From: Anisus vortex
Taxonomy: Eukaryota; Mollusca; Gastropoda; Planorbidae
Length of the DNA stretch: 64,000 nt
NCBI GenBank assembly: GCA_949126835.1
Contig: OX421497.1
Location: forward strand, 8,636,445 to 8,700,444
Reading direction: 5' to 3'
In this document: positions 44,430 through 55,300 of the stretch, piece after piece
Layout: every line of letters starts with the position of its first letter
Position numbering within the stretch: the stretch's first letter is position 1
Notes under the pieces: model-generated
Told to the model about the DNA's origin: nothing
The model's input: only the letters and a program-made list of their open reading frames with translations
The model's database searches: none
Translations under genes and position numbers: made by a program

Positions 44430-44700
44430 CGATCTAATTGAGCAGACCCAGTGCTGGAAGCTCAGCAGAAGGGATCAGGCAACAGTTGCCAAGTTTCGTG
44501 AAGGGCACTGCCCTATAGGGGCCTGTTTCGGAAGGTTGAGGCCCAATCGAAATTGCAGGGAACCAGAAGGGACGGTCGGAGCTTGTGCTTTTTAGACTGT
44601 CCTGCCTTGCGGGAGCATAGTGTGTGAGGGAACGGTCAACTGTTTGCACCGAACCTATAAAAATATGGTGACTTGGCTACACAGCGTAGAGCAGGGTTCG
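44430..44700 (+). pseudogene. Decayed LINE C-terminal fragment ('GHCPIG' type)
   Basis: LSRRDQATVAKFREGHCPIG then FGRLRPNRNC, resembling the zinc-knuckle-like ends of LINE ORF2. Copy-3 partner of 29190-29500. Confidence 0.55.
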
Positions 44701-44934
44701 GCACGCTTTTCATAAAAAAGTAGGATTTCTAATTCATTCTGATTCTAAGTAAAATGAGGAATACAAGGAATGTCACGATTCTGGACTCAATCTTGACTTA
44801 TTAGCACATGTAGATAAATAGTAGTGTAGAAAGTAAGATCATAGATTTAGCGTAAGTTAAGATAGGAAGGAGGAAGTAGGCTGTACAAGAGAAAAAGGAC
44901 TGAACAACACAATCCCCCAACACACTGGCCACAC

Positions 44935-45230
44935 CTTACCAGATATGAGCAGACCACCATACTCTGACTAAGGACAGGACACAACAGACTATTAGACCAC
45001 CAGCGCCGAATCGGCTTAAGTCACACCCCTGAGTGCCCCTGTGGAACTGGACTCCAGAATGCAGAGCACATCCTGCAATGGTGCCCACTCCACAGAGAGG
45101 CCCGTAACCAGGCCTGGCCTCAGGGAGCCACCATGGAGGAAAAGCTCTGGGGCCCAAAGCCATTCCTACAGACAACAGCCCGGTTTGTCAGAGAAACAGG
45201 ACTGCCAGTCTGACACAGCAAAGGAAAGCT
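44935..45230 (+). pseudogene. LINE ORF2 C-terminal fragment (RTGHNRL...CPCG type)
   Basis: Plus-strand frame LRTGHNRLLDHQRRIGL, then TPECPCGTGLQNAEHILQWC, then EEKLWGPKPFLQTTARFVRE and a stop. The RTGH and CPCG...AEHILxxCP blocks mark the C-terminal domain of several LINE clades. Truncated at the 5' side; the preceding part has a stop. Confidence 0.8.
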
Positions 45231-45239
45231 AAATGGAAC

Positions 45240-46540
45240 GCAGAAGAAGAAGAGGTACTTAATCTTGGTTGAATGAGTGTGAATGTGTTAGTTATAATGA
45301 AGTTACAATGTATTGTCATGTATATTGTTTTTCCAAGAATTGGAACACGCAATGTTTATTCTCCTCTCTCTCTCTTTTCTTACTACACGCGATATTAGGA
45401 CGTTTAGTGGGAAAACGAAAGGTTCTAGGTAATGCTGGGATTCTGTGTTGATCTCAAATTCTCAGAGTCTGGGAACGACTCATTATTTAATAGGGGAAGT
45501 TCATATCGTTTTGTTATGAGTTTTGTAATGTTACCATGATTTTCACCCCTACTGGTAGTGGGTCTGTCCCTTGCACCACTCGGATAGTATTTAATGATTT
45601 GTTTTGTCTGAAAGACAGAGAGTTTCAAAATATGTTCTTTTGAGAACGTTTGTGTTTGCACTATTTTATTCTAACTGTACATAATAGATATATTGTATAT
45701 ATTGAACATACCACCTGAAATAAACTATCAACAACAGTTACACTGAAGCTTCTTTGTCAAGTTACTATCCTATTGTGTTGTATACATTACTATAAGATTT
45801 ATCTACTACCATAATTTACAAGAAAGGAAATGTTGGAATACAAATACTGAATTTGTGCCCAGGACTATAAGAAGAGTTCGTGTAATACTGAAACATAAAT
45901 ACTAATAATTAAAGTCTCCCCTAGGACTAACGAGAATTATCAGCAAGATCTACACAGCTCTGGCCACAAGGGGATTGTGGACGTAACAGTATATATTTTA
46001 TCATGTGTTATTTTAATGTATTTATATCATGTCTTAATTCATGTTGTTATTTAATATGTTGTATGTAGGCATTACGTCAGTTGACCCAAATACTCGACCC
46101 CTCGCTTCAACCAACCCCGCTTGCCCCTCCCGCGCTCTCTCCTCCCCACTTATCTCCCCTCCATCTACCCAACTCACGGAGCAGCGGCTTATTAGTTATT
46201 CCTTTTGTCCCGCTGGTTCCAGGGACTTGACCAGCGAAACTGTTTTCGCACATATGTAACACCCCTCACGGAAGACGTGACCACAGAACCACTTGACATA
46301 GTGACGTCAACCCTCCGTAAGAAAGATGAATCATTCTTCTCTCCCTTGTTCCCCCGTACACTTCGACCCCCCCCCTCTACACACCCACCACCCGCAGAAT
46401 GTTGGCGGTATTAATTGTTTCACCTGCACCCACCCCCATTTTTCCCTCCAATAAGTCATTCCTTTATGCAAATATATTTTCTAACCAAACAACCAAATTG
46501 AGAGCGGTCACGTGACTGGATCCACGAGAACGCCCGCTCA
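45240..46540. other. Intergenic DNA, no gene recognised
   Basis: C-rich, purine-poor stretch at about 46090-46160 and 46365-46400. Contains TGACGTCA-like and CACGTG motifs, but no assignable promoter. Possibly part of an LTR or another old retroelement; evidence insufficient. Confidence 0.35.
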
Positions 46541-46554
46541 ACTACTTAGCGTCA

Positions 46555-46762
46555 GTTCTGTTCTGGCGCTTGGCATGTAAACTAGTCTTGGGCTGGCGCT
46601 TGGCATGTAACATGTAAACTAGTCTTGGGTTGGCGCTTGGCATGTAAACTAGTCTTGGGTTGGCGCTTGGCATGTAAACTAGTCTTGGGCTGGCGCTTGG
46701 CATGTAAACTAGTCTTGGGTTGGCGCTTGGCATGTAAACTAGTCTTGGGTTGGCGCTTGGCC
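46555..46762. repeat. 30-bp minisatellite, ~7 units
   Basis: Unit GGTTGGCGCTTGGCATGTAA then ACTAGTCTTG. The second repeat has a 6-bp internal CATGTA duplication. A length divisible by three leaves open frames on both strands, which are artefacts. Confidence 0.92.
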
Positions 46763-46929
46763 GATACGCTGTACATTTTAGTCTTGGATATTAGAACCCT
46801 TCAGCCCAAACAATACTTGTACATCTCGCCTCACATAGTATATCACCCCGCATGTTTAGATATAGATGTTCAGCCAGTAATAAAGGTTTCACAGTGCAGT
46901 TACGTACCTTAATGTTAGGATACATGACA

Positions 46930-49440
46930 TTACCATGCACTTGCACTAGTTATCACTGTGCCAATTTATATGTATATTTCACCATTGGATCATTGAAACG
47001 ATAATAAACGCCATAACTGTAACCAGAGACTTGCTTGCTTAACAATTAGAACTGTCTGTTGTGTGTGTATTCTACATCAATTTAACGAGCCAGGAGAGAA
47101 CAAATAAATATTCCAGGTCAACTACAGCATCGGCGTAACATACGCCTACGACAACTAGCCATAATAACTCCAATCCCCAGTCAAGTCCATGACAAGGAAT
47201 TCAGGCCTAAATACAGTAAATTCAGGCCTTAATGCAATGAATTTTGACTCAAGATATTCTGGTTTTAATACAAGGAGACTGCTCTAATACAAGGAACCCC
47301 ACTTCATTTTCCCTTTTATTTTTTCAGAATTATATGGACATGCAATGTAGACTCCAATGTGTGGAAGAAAATTGACAAATTTAAAGATTTCCATAATAAC
47401 ACTGTTTGTCTTTCTATCTTTAAAAAAAATAGTTTGGATAGGCTATAAATAAGTTGAATAATAACAAAACTTGGCATTGACAACAGAATACAATAAAATG
47501 CTAACAATACTAAAAAAAAGTATACAATGTAACGAATGCAAAAACAAAGACAATTACAAGTGCTATGCAGGGGAAATGTCTCATGTAAATCAATTGTAAT
47601 GTTAAGACAAGTAAGAGTTATACAACATAGATAAAACAAGATTTGGGTATTGAATAAAACTTAGAATCTCGCTTGGTAGAACGGAAGTGGTCACATGATC
47701 AAACACGCTGGTTTAATCAGTCTCCCGCAGGATCTTGAAACGTAAAGACGTGTAATTATATTTGGGATGGACTCAGAAGTAATTCTAATACTAATATTCT
47801 TGGATTTGTAATATTTTTCATTGATGTGATACGTTAATTGTGATTTATGTGAATTAAATATAATATGCTGCAGAGGAGTGTTCCTTTCATTTAATCATAA
47901 ATTGAAAGTGTTGTTTAATTCATCTGTCGATGTCAGACAGCATTAGTAAAGGTAAAAATTCTATTTAATTAAATATAATAAATAATCCGAAGAGACTGGA
48001 ATTATTGTATGATGGGAAAGACAAAATATAACCCATCAACAACAAGCTACAGATCCAAACACAAGTGTTTATAGTTTCGAATGAAAGAGACAAATTACGC
48101 TGTCTTAAAAATTATAATGAAATGTCTTGATTTGAATGTCATGGTTTTGATCTTTTGTTTACACATCAGCAAAAAAAAAACAAAAAAAAAACACAGCTTT
48201 AAGAAAGTTACGAATCAATAATTAATTAACTAATAATTTGTTGGTATGACATTATACTTTAACAAAAAAAAAAGGATTTTCATATTTTTTTTAATCAGCA
48301 GCAAAAACAAATATATGTACAAATGTAAGGGAGGTAAAACAAATATTTACAACAATTACATTAAGACTTTTAGAAAGTGGAGTTAGTTACCTTGATAATT
48401 AATACTAAACAAGTAAAAAGCACTAAAAACAACAAAATAATCCAGCAAATAAAGTTACAATCTTTGATAATCCACCAAGCACACATGTAGAAAACTGAGT
48501 CAGATCTTCAAATATACATAGATATAAAATTGAGCAAAACAAATGTAAATGGCAGAGGGACACAATTATATAAGGAATGTAATGCGAAGCATGATAAACA
48601 TCTTATAATAATCATATACCTTGCAATCAGTGGCGTGCCTGAGTCTGTTGATGCACAGGATGCCATGTGGTGATATCTGCATCTTTGATGGCCATTTAGA
48701 GATTAATCTCGTACTCTCACGAAGGTGAAATGAGTTTTTTGACTGACTGGTGATGCACAGGAATAACAGCAATGATTATGCCCCATTGTAGACTGATAAC
48801 GCACCCTTGAACACTGATTATCTTCACTGAGAATTGATTATATATTGAACATATACCATTTAAAATGGATTATCTACCCCTGAAGACATGACCCTCAAAA
48901 TTACAATTTTTTTAATGTTCACTCTCAGTATAAACTTAATGATCTAGTCACACAGAATGTCTGTACACTATATTAATGAACATATCATGTTCATCACCCG
49001 ATGAAAGCCAGGCTTAACCTTCGGGTTCTGGATTTCATTTGGTGGTAACGCCCCCCCCCCCTCCCTACCGTTAGATTCCTGAGCTGAATTTTCCCCTTGA
49101 AAGTCATAACAGCAATAACTGGTGATCAACAAAAAAAAAAAAAAGGTAACTTTAATGGGTAAATACACCCGCCCCTGCCTCCCCCCAGCTCCTGCACACC
49201 ACCACTTGCGAACAACATTAGACACGCCTATGAAACCAATATGACCAGAATCATAATTAAAACAGGTGATGCACACAAAAACAATATTTAAAAAATCATG
49301 CATCACAAAAATTGATGGCAAAACAAAAATGTGAGTAACAAAATTCAGATTCATTCATGTCGGAAAAAAAAAAATGCACTTAGCAACATACATGACATGA
49401 TCGCCAAAAAAAAAAAAAAAAGAAGAATGTTACAGCCCTC
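46930..49440. other. AT-rich intergenic DNA, no gene recognised
   Basis: Long A-runs at about 48172-48190 and 49128-49145, and C-runs at 49052-49062. The 107- and 128-codon minus-strand frames at 47316-47639 and 48968-49354 have low-complexity composition and no family resemblance. Confidence 0.4.
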
Positions 49441-49444
49441 CCCC

Positions 49445-49625
49445 CTTCCTAAATACGAGTGGCATTGGGGCATGGGATGGGTTGCCCGAACAAACCAGGA
49501 AAACCAATAAACTTAACATCATTTAAAACATGAATTAAGATGCACCACTAGACTCGGACCACTAGGACGCAATAATCTTCTTTATAGAAGGAGCGTCTGT
49601 AATATATAAGAAAAGACAAACAGAA
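49445..49625 (+). mobile_element. LINE family B 3' end
   Basis: Coding end (GGGTTGCCCGAACAAACCAG), 'acttaacatcatttaaaac', and the tail with 'aatcttctttatagaagga' and 'gcgtctgtaatatataag'. Confidence 0.75.
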
Positions 49626-49658
49626 CTCTAGTAAATTCTATAATATGTTGATTTAAAG

Positions 49659-50581
49659 TAGGGATGTTAAAACCGTTTTTTTTTCTAAAACCGGTTTTCG
49701 ATTCTATAAAACCGGTTTAAAACCGGATTTCGGTTTCCCCCCCCTCCCGCGCAATGTCACAAGTCATAAGCCGGAAAAAAACAAATGGGCGTAGTTTTGT
49801 AGGTATATTTGAAAAATAAGCTTACTTTAAACTTAATTTGTGTTTGCAGGGCATTCAAGGGGTTGATTTGTGTGAATTCAATATTATTTTGTACTATTTA
49901 CCATAAAATTCCTTAAAACTAAAAAAATCTGGGCTAATTGATTAAAACCGATAATAGCTTTCAATATTTCAATAGTGATAATCAAATTACCGATTATTGT
50001 TGACCATAATATTAAGAAGCTTTTGAAGAGGCATAGGCCTATAGATCTATGGTAACTTGTAAAATAATGTATTGAAAGGCTTCGCGTAACACGAATCAAA
50101 AGAATGTTTTAGTGCCGTTAATATTAAAGCACAGACGTGGTGTCTAGCCGAAATGTTCAGGGTCACAGAAATACTGGGATAGGCTAGTTTGCGTCTCTCT
50201 ATTGTGTACATCAAAGGGGAGCGCACATCTTAAAGATGAGCCGACAAGTAAAAAAAAATCATGTAAATTGTGACTGTAACTTTTGTAACTAAAACTTAAC
50301 ATTTGGTTTGATGTTGTTTTTATCGCAAGCCAAAGTTCGTATTTGGAAAAAAAAGAAACAATATCTAAGACTAGCAAGGCATTTCAAGAATTGTTTTGTG
50401 CGAATCCAACATTATTTTTGAAAATTATTTCCATCAGAACCAAAAAAAAAGGTGTGCTTCTTGAAGTAGTGATGGTTTGAAGGTTTCAAACCAACAAACC
50501 AAAATCCGGTTTTGAAAATCAAAACCGGATTTGGGTTTCAAAACTGGAATCCGGTATTCCGGTTTTCGTTTAACATCCCTA
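49659..50581. mobile_element. Non-autonomous hAT-like element, 923 bp, copy 2
   Basis: It begins TAGGGATGTTAAAACCG and ends AACATCCCTA, with the perfect TSD atttaaag at 49651-49658 and 50582-50589. It aligns with 13093-14015 along its length, including AAACCGG/CCGGTTT clusters at both ends, and happens to have the same total length. No transposase frame. Confidence 0.9.
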
Positions 50582-50589
50582 ATTTAAAG

Positions 50590-51460
50590 CGTCTAATATA
50601 TAAGATAAGATAAATCCCTTCCCACCGGGATGAGGCATTTGATTGTGCTGAATTCATGATTCTGCCAAAATATGTCCATGGAAACTAGCAAATTCGCTCA
50701 ACTCCACTTTGTTCATATAAAATTCATTGCATTTTAAAACGTTTTTAAAGTGGGGAATAGTTAGAAAAAAAAGTGCTGTGTTTCAAATAATTGAGGGCTT
50801 TTTAAGTTTACATAGTTTGAACATGACAAGAAGGAATAACAATCATTAAACAAAATTTGATTGTTTTAGATACGGAAGATTGTTAACAAAAAAGTTATAT
50901 TTGCACAAGACAAAGAAGATCTTCAACTAAAAAGTTATATTTACACAAGACAAAAGAACTTAAAATGTATAATTGTACAAGACAAAGGGAGATTATTCAC
51001 ATATTAAGACAACCATCTAAAAAATGAATGCTGACGTCAACAAACTTAATTTGTCAAGAGCGCATTAAAATAAGAATATTTGTGCACACATTGTTTTAAA
51101 AAATCTGATTTCATGTCTACAAAAACACTGTTCATCCGCTGGATTCTGTCTATAAAACAGTTGGAGTCTGTCTATCAGGTGCTGCCTCTTTTTTCCTTCA
51201 TACTTCCTGCATTCTCTGGTCCACGTGGGGCTGAGAATGGGCAGAATATTATTCCATCAAACACAGGTTTCCACACCCACATCTTGGATAGAGTCTTTCA
51301 GTACTGGAGTCTGTAAGAAGTTAGCATCTGTAACGATATTTGTAAAAATATATTATTTGTTCAACGCCTTGTAATCCTATGAAGAAGTCTTATTCCATAG
51401 CTTGCTAACTTGCCTCTTATTAGTAAGCTTTAAAAAAAATAACTATTTTTTAATATTATA
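50590..51460. other. Intergenic DNA, nothing recognised
   Basis: A short imperfect tandem ('aaaaagttatatttRcacaagac') occurs at about 50890-50960. No gene seen. Confidence 0.4.
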
Positions 51461-51462
51461 AG

Positions 51463-51700
51463 GCCAATCAGTAGCACATTCAGCTGGTGTACCGAAAATC
51501 GTCTGTTGGATTCTTGTTCAAGGTTACAATTTTCTCCGTCTGGAGGACCTAATCAAGTTGACCCTTGTTGAAAACTCCTCAGGAAGGATCAGGCAACAGG
51601 TGCCCAGATTTGTACAGGTCACTGCCCTATTGGTACCTATTTCAGAAGGTTTAGGCCCAACCATGACGTGATTCAGGATTACTTTGATTAGCTCTTTATG
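51463..51700 (+). repeat. Composite of SINE-like head and 'GHCPIG' LINE fragment
   Basis: 51470-51545 resembles a decayed SINE-1 head and body ('ctggtgtaccgaaaatcg', 'tctggaggacc'). 51575-51665 resembles 29215-29310 and 44460-44550. Confidence 0.45.
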
Positions 51701-51879
51701 ACTGACTTTTATAACGGTTGTGTTGTATAATTTTTTTAAACTATATATTTTTATCTTGACATCAATAAACGTAAATGAAAAAAACAACAACTTTTTGCTA
51801 AATTAAAGTAAACTATTTTATTTCGTGAGCCCAGTGAACTGTTACTACTCCATAGGACCCCCACAACATATATGATAGA

Positions 51880-52110
51880 TATAAAGACAAAAACACTTTC
51901 CTTATCCCTTATGCGAGAACAAATGCATATAAACACTCTTTCTTCCTGAGTGGAATTCGGGAATGGAATGGGTCGCCTGGACAAACCAGGAAAACCAGTA
52001 ACTTAACATCATATAAAACATTAATAAAAATGCAAGACTAGACTCGGACCACGGATGAGCGTAGGACGCAATAATCTTCTTTATCGAAGGAGCGTCTCTA
52101 AGATAAGATG
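51880..52110 (+). mobile_element. LINE family B 3' end
   Basis: Coding end with the YARTNAYKHSF-type stretch, then WNGSP-like, then UTR and the 'aatcttctttatcgaagga' and 'gcgtct...aagataagatg' tail. It lies just downstream of the POPDC stop codon, in the gene's likely 3' region and opposite to it. Confidence 0.8.
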
Positions 52111-52174
52111 TGTTTGTTAAGAAAATTAATGTAATATTTTTTTTTTAAACTGATTCAAGCAAACAGCAAATTTG

Positions 52175-52339
52175 TTAAATGAAGCCCGCAAGTTCCTTTA
52201 CCTCATTCTTACCATTGGTCAAGCTAGACTGTTTTCCATCACTGGTCAGTAGGCACTTGCGGACATTCACCATTGAAGAGTTACGAGTTAGCAAAGACGC
52301 AGAGTTCCTTCTGTCTGACGGCTCCCTCAGCAACAATTC
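52175..52339 (-). CDS. POPDC: POPDC exon 6 (residues 312-365, stop)
   Basis: Acceptor TTTTTTTTTCAAG directly before GAATTGTTG; 54 codons and TAA at 52177-52175. The tail is Ser/Lys-rich (REPSDRRNSASLLTRNSS) with possible phosphorylation sites, as in other POPDC C-termini. Exon choice relies on phase and splice site; no conserved domain covers it, so an alternative terminal exon is possible. Confidence 0.75.
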   Translation of the reverse strand, partial: ELLLREPSDRRNSASLLTRNSSMVNVRKCLLTSDGKQSSLTNGKNEVKELAGFI

Positions 52340-55300
52340 CTTGAAAAAAAAATTAAAATAGACAAAAAACTAAAGAAAAATTATTTTAGCTTTAAAAATT
52401 TACATGCAGTAAATAAAAATATTTCTAAAAGTCATTGAATAAATCATGAAAAGTTGAACCTATTAAAAGGGGCCGTCCATGAATGACAGCAGGTACCTAT
52501 GGAGGAGGTCAAATATTTGTGAGGATATGTGATGGCAGACGGTGTTGTTTAAACAATATGATGTCACAACATCAACAAAAAAAAAATGTTCATCTCTATG
52601 TGAAATGTCCATTTAAACAAATAGCACTTTAATTAACTACAGTAATTATATTGTTTATTGTAATACTAATACGATAATGATAATAATATAAGTGATATTC
52701 TTAATTTTAAATTCGGAAATATGTTGAGCTTTTTTTTAGTTTGGGTGGAAGGAGGGGGGGTCTGACTTTTTATGAGGACTTGTGGCGATGAAGGGGGAAG
52801 GGGCGGGTTCAAAATTGTCCAAAATCAAGTGACGTCATTTCTGGTCAGCCCCTAAGGACAAAGAGGCCTAGAAATGAGTATCAGGACTAATAAATCTGCC
52901 AATTTGGTTCAGGTTAAAAGTAAAGTACAGTAAAAGTTATTTCCCTTTATTCATTTCATTCTCACAGCTTATATAGTAAACTTACTAATATCCTTGCATA
53001 CCTACTACATGGTTTACGTACCTGTATTTTATACAACTTGTCGCTGACGTCTTTGCCCACTAGATGTGTGAATATTGTCCAGACGAAGCTGTTGGTGGCC
53101 AAGTAGCCTCTCAACGTCGGATACGACCAGGACAGAATTAAGGAATCTTCACTGGAGGTGATGGTCACCTAAAGAAAATGGACAGTATATACAGTCAAGG
53201 CTTTTTTTAGGACCAAACTTTGAAAGTGATGGTCATTTCATGGTCAATGATAAAAAAAAAAGTCAAAACATGTTATCTCAAATATGTTATCATTCAAATC
53301 TCCATTTAATAAACAATTATAGTTAAACATTGCAATGTGAAATTGTAATATATCAATGGTCAAACAATGCCAAAATTTGTAAAATCAATGGACTACAACA
53401 TAAACATGTTTTTTTTACTTGATATTTTTCATTGCCATCAGCTATAAGTGGAATTGTATCAAACTCTGGTGAATCTACAAATTCGTTGGGCTCGATAGAA
53501 TGAAGGAATACTCCATCGTGACTTACTTTAAGTCTGAAATGTGTAATGAGAATATGTAATAAACACTAAAGAGCCATACAGACGACTAGAATAAACTAAT
53601 ATATTAACAAATTATGTTGATAAAAAAAAACTATTCACACAATTACTGTGTTTATATCGATAGGGATTTAAAAAAAAAAGAATTTATTTGAATTGTTATT
53701 TATTATAAACTATAAATTGACAAATGAATTACCTTTACATATAAATGTGCCCTATTGCCATGTATAAATTAAATATAAAGAAATAATGAAAAAATCTTTT
53801 TTTGAACAATTATTGTGTATAAAAAAAGTAAAGTAAAGTACCAGTCGCACAAATTGATCCATAGGTCAGATGAAGCAGCGTTCACCAGTTTCTGTGGCCA
53901 CGGCATACTAGGTGATTGTGTGGCCTTTACTTTACCCCAACTAAAGTCAGATACCCATCAGAGCTGGGTAGACTCAGGTACACCCTCCAGACCCAGGAAT
54001 AAGTTCTAGCCTGCACCAGGTTTCGAACCAGGGACCTTTGGCTTGCCAGTCGAACGCGTTGCCGCTCGGCTACCGTGCCCCCATTATGGTGTATACATTT
54101 CTAAAAATATATTTCAATATCTATTTACACACATATTGTGCATTAATTGGTATTGAATCATATTCATAAATTATCTTATTACTGCGCAATAATCTATAAC
54201 AACTATTGTTGTACAAATAAAATCAAGACATTTACACAACTATTGTGTTTAAATTGATAACCAACTAGATACAATACAAAGAATTTTAAAAATATTTTTT
54301 ATCAATAGAATATTTCTTATACGTCTTACATACGTTCCTTCTAGGTCCAAAACTCTTACAGGGATAGAACCCATGACAAGTCTGTGAACTAACTGCAAGA
54401 CCGGCTGACCTCTCAAATAAAGTAGATTTAAGTAGATTAAAGAAAAATATTTTAGTGCCTAATTTTTGTATTACTCTACCTTCCTCTTAGAAGTACTGAC
54501 ACTTTTTCTCCACACGGAGTCACATTTTCCACAGCGTACTTAATACCCTTCCTCAATGGAATGATGTTACCAAGGTTACAAAGTTCAGCGAAGTCCCGCC
54601 GATCCACTTTTAAAGGTTTCATTTTCTTGTCATAGAGCTCGTTCAAACTTTTATTAAATCTACTCTGAAAATTTATTTGGAAAAAAAAAAGATGTTTTAA
54701 AAGATTGCAAAACTTTAACACAATAAAAAGTTTTAATAACAATATATTTATACATTTTTATTTTGCTGCAACCCTATTAGCTCTAAATGACCTTTTAAAA
54801 TATGCTTTGAATAAGTAGGCCTACAAATCCAATGACAGTATCAAATATTAAAACTTTGCTAATAACTGTATTGACAAACTATTATTATATATGAATCCAT
54901 TATCATCAGTCCTATGCTATATACTATACAATCCTAAACATAAATAATGATCCTTTTACAGCAACAGGTTATTGAAAAACACTAAATGTAATAGCCCACA
55001 CACACACACGTCCCAACCATGCATTGTTAAATTTTTCACAATAATCCATATTGTGCCAAGACCTTTTCCCTTGCACGTTTAATTGACTTCACAGATTTCC
55101 AGGCCCCCTTCACACGGCATGTTCAAATGTGTACGACCCCTTGCTGTTTTTACTTTTGTTTGCAACTTCATCAACTTGATTTTACTTCAGGAATAGAGAT
55201 TGGGAAATCATTATATTAAATAAATGCAAAAATTCCGTTTCCATTCGCTTTTGTTAAGAACGTATATTGTATATAAACACTCACAAAGCATTTTTTTTTC

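Larger units (their letters stand above)
39340..44720 (+). repeat. Segmental duplication copy 3, direct repeat of 23668-29500
   Basis: Colinear with 23668-29500; its first 2 kb are also part of the right inverted arm. Copy-specific insertions are listed separately. Confidence 0.85.

Noticed and set aside
46542..46776. Repeat ORFs (MPSANPRLVY-type) on both strands
   Set aside because: Produced by the 30-bp minisatellite, with no start context or domain.
48968..49354. 128-codon minus-strand ORF
   Set aside because: It crosses A- and C-homopolymer runs, composition is not protein-like, and no splice or family support exists.
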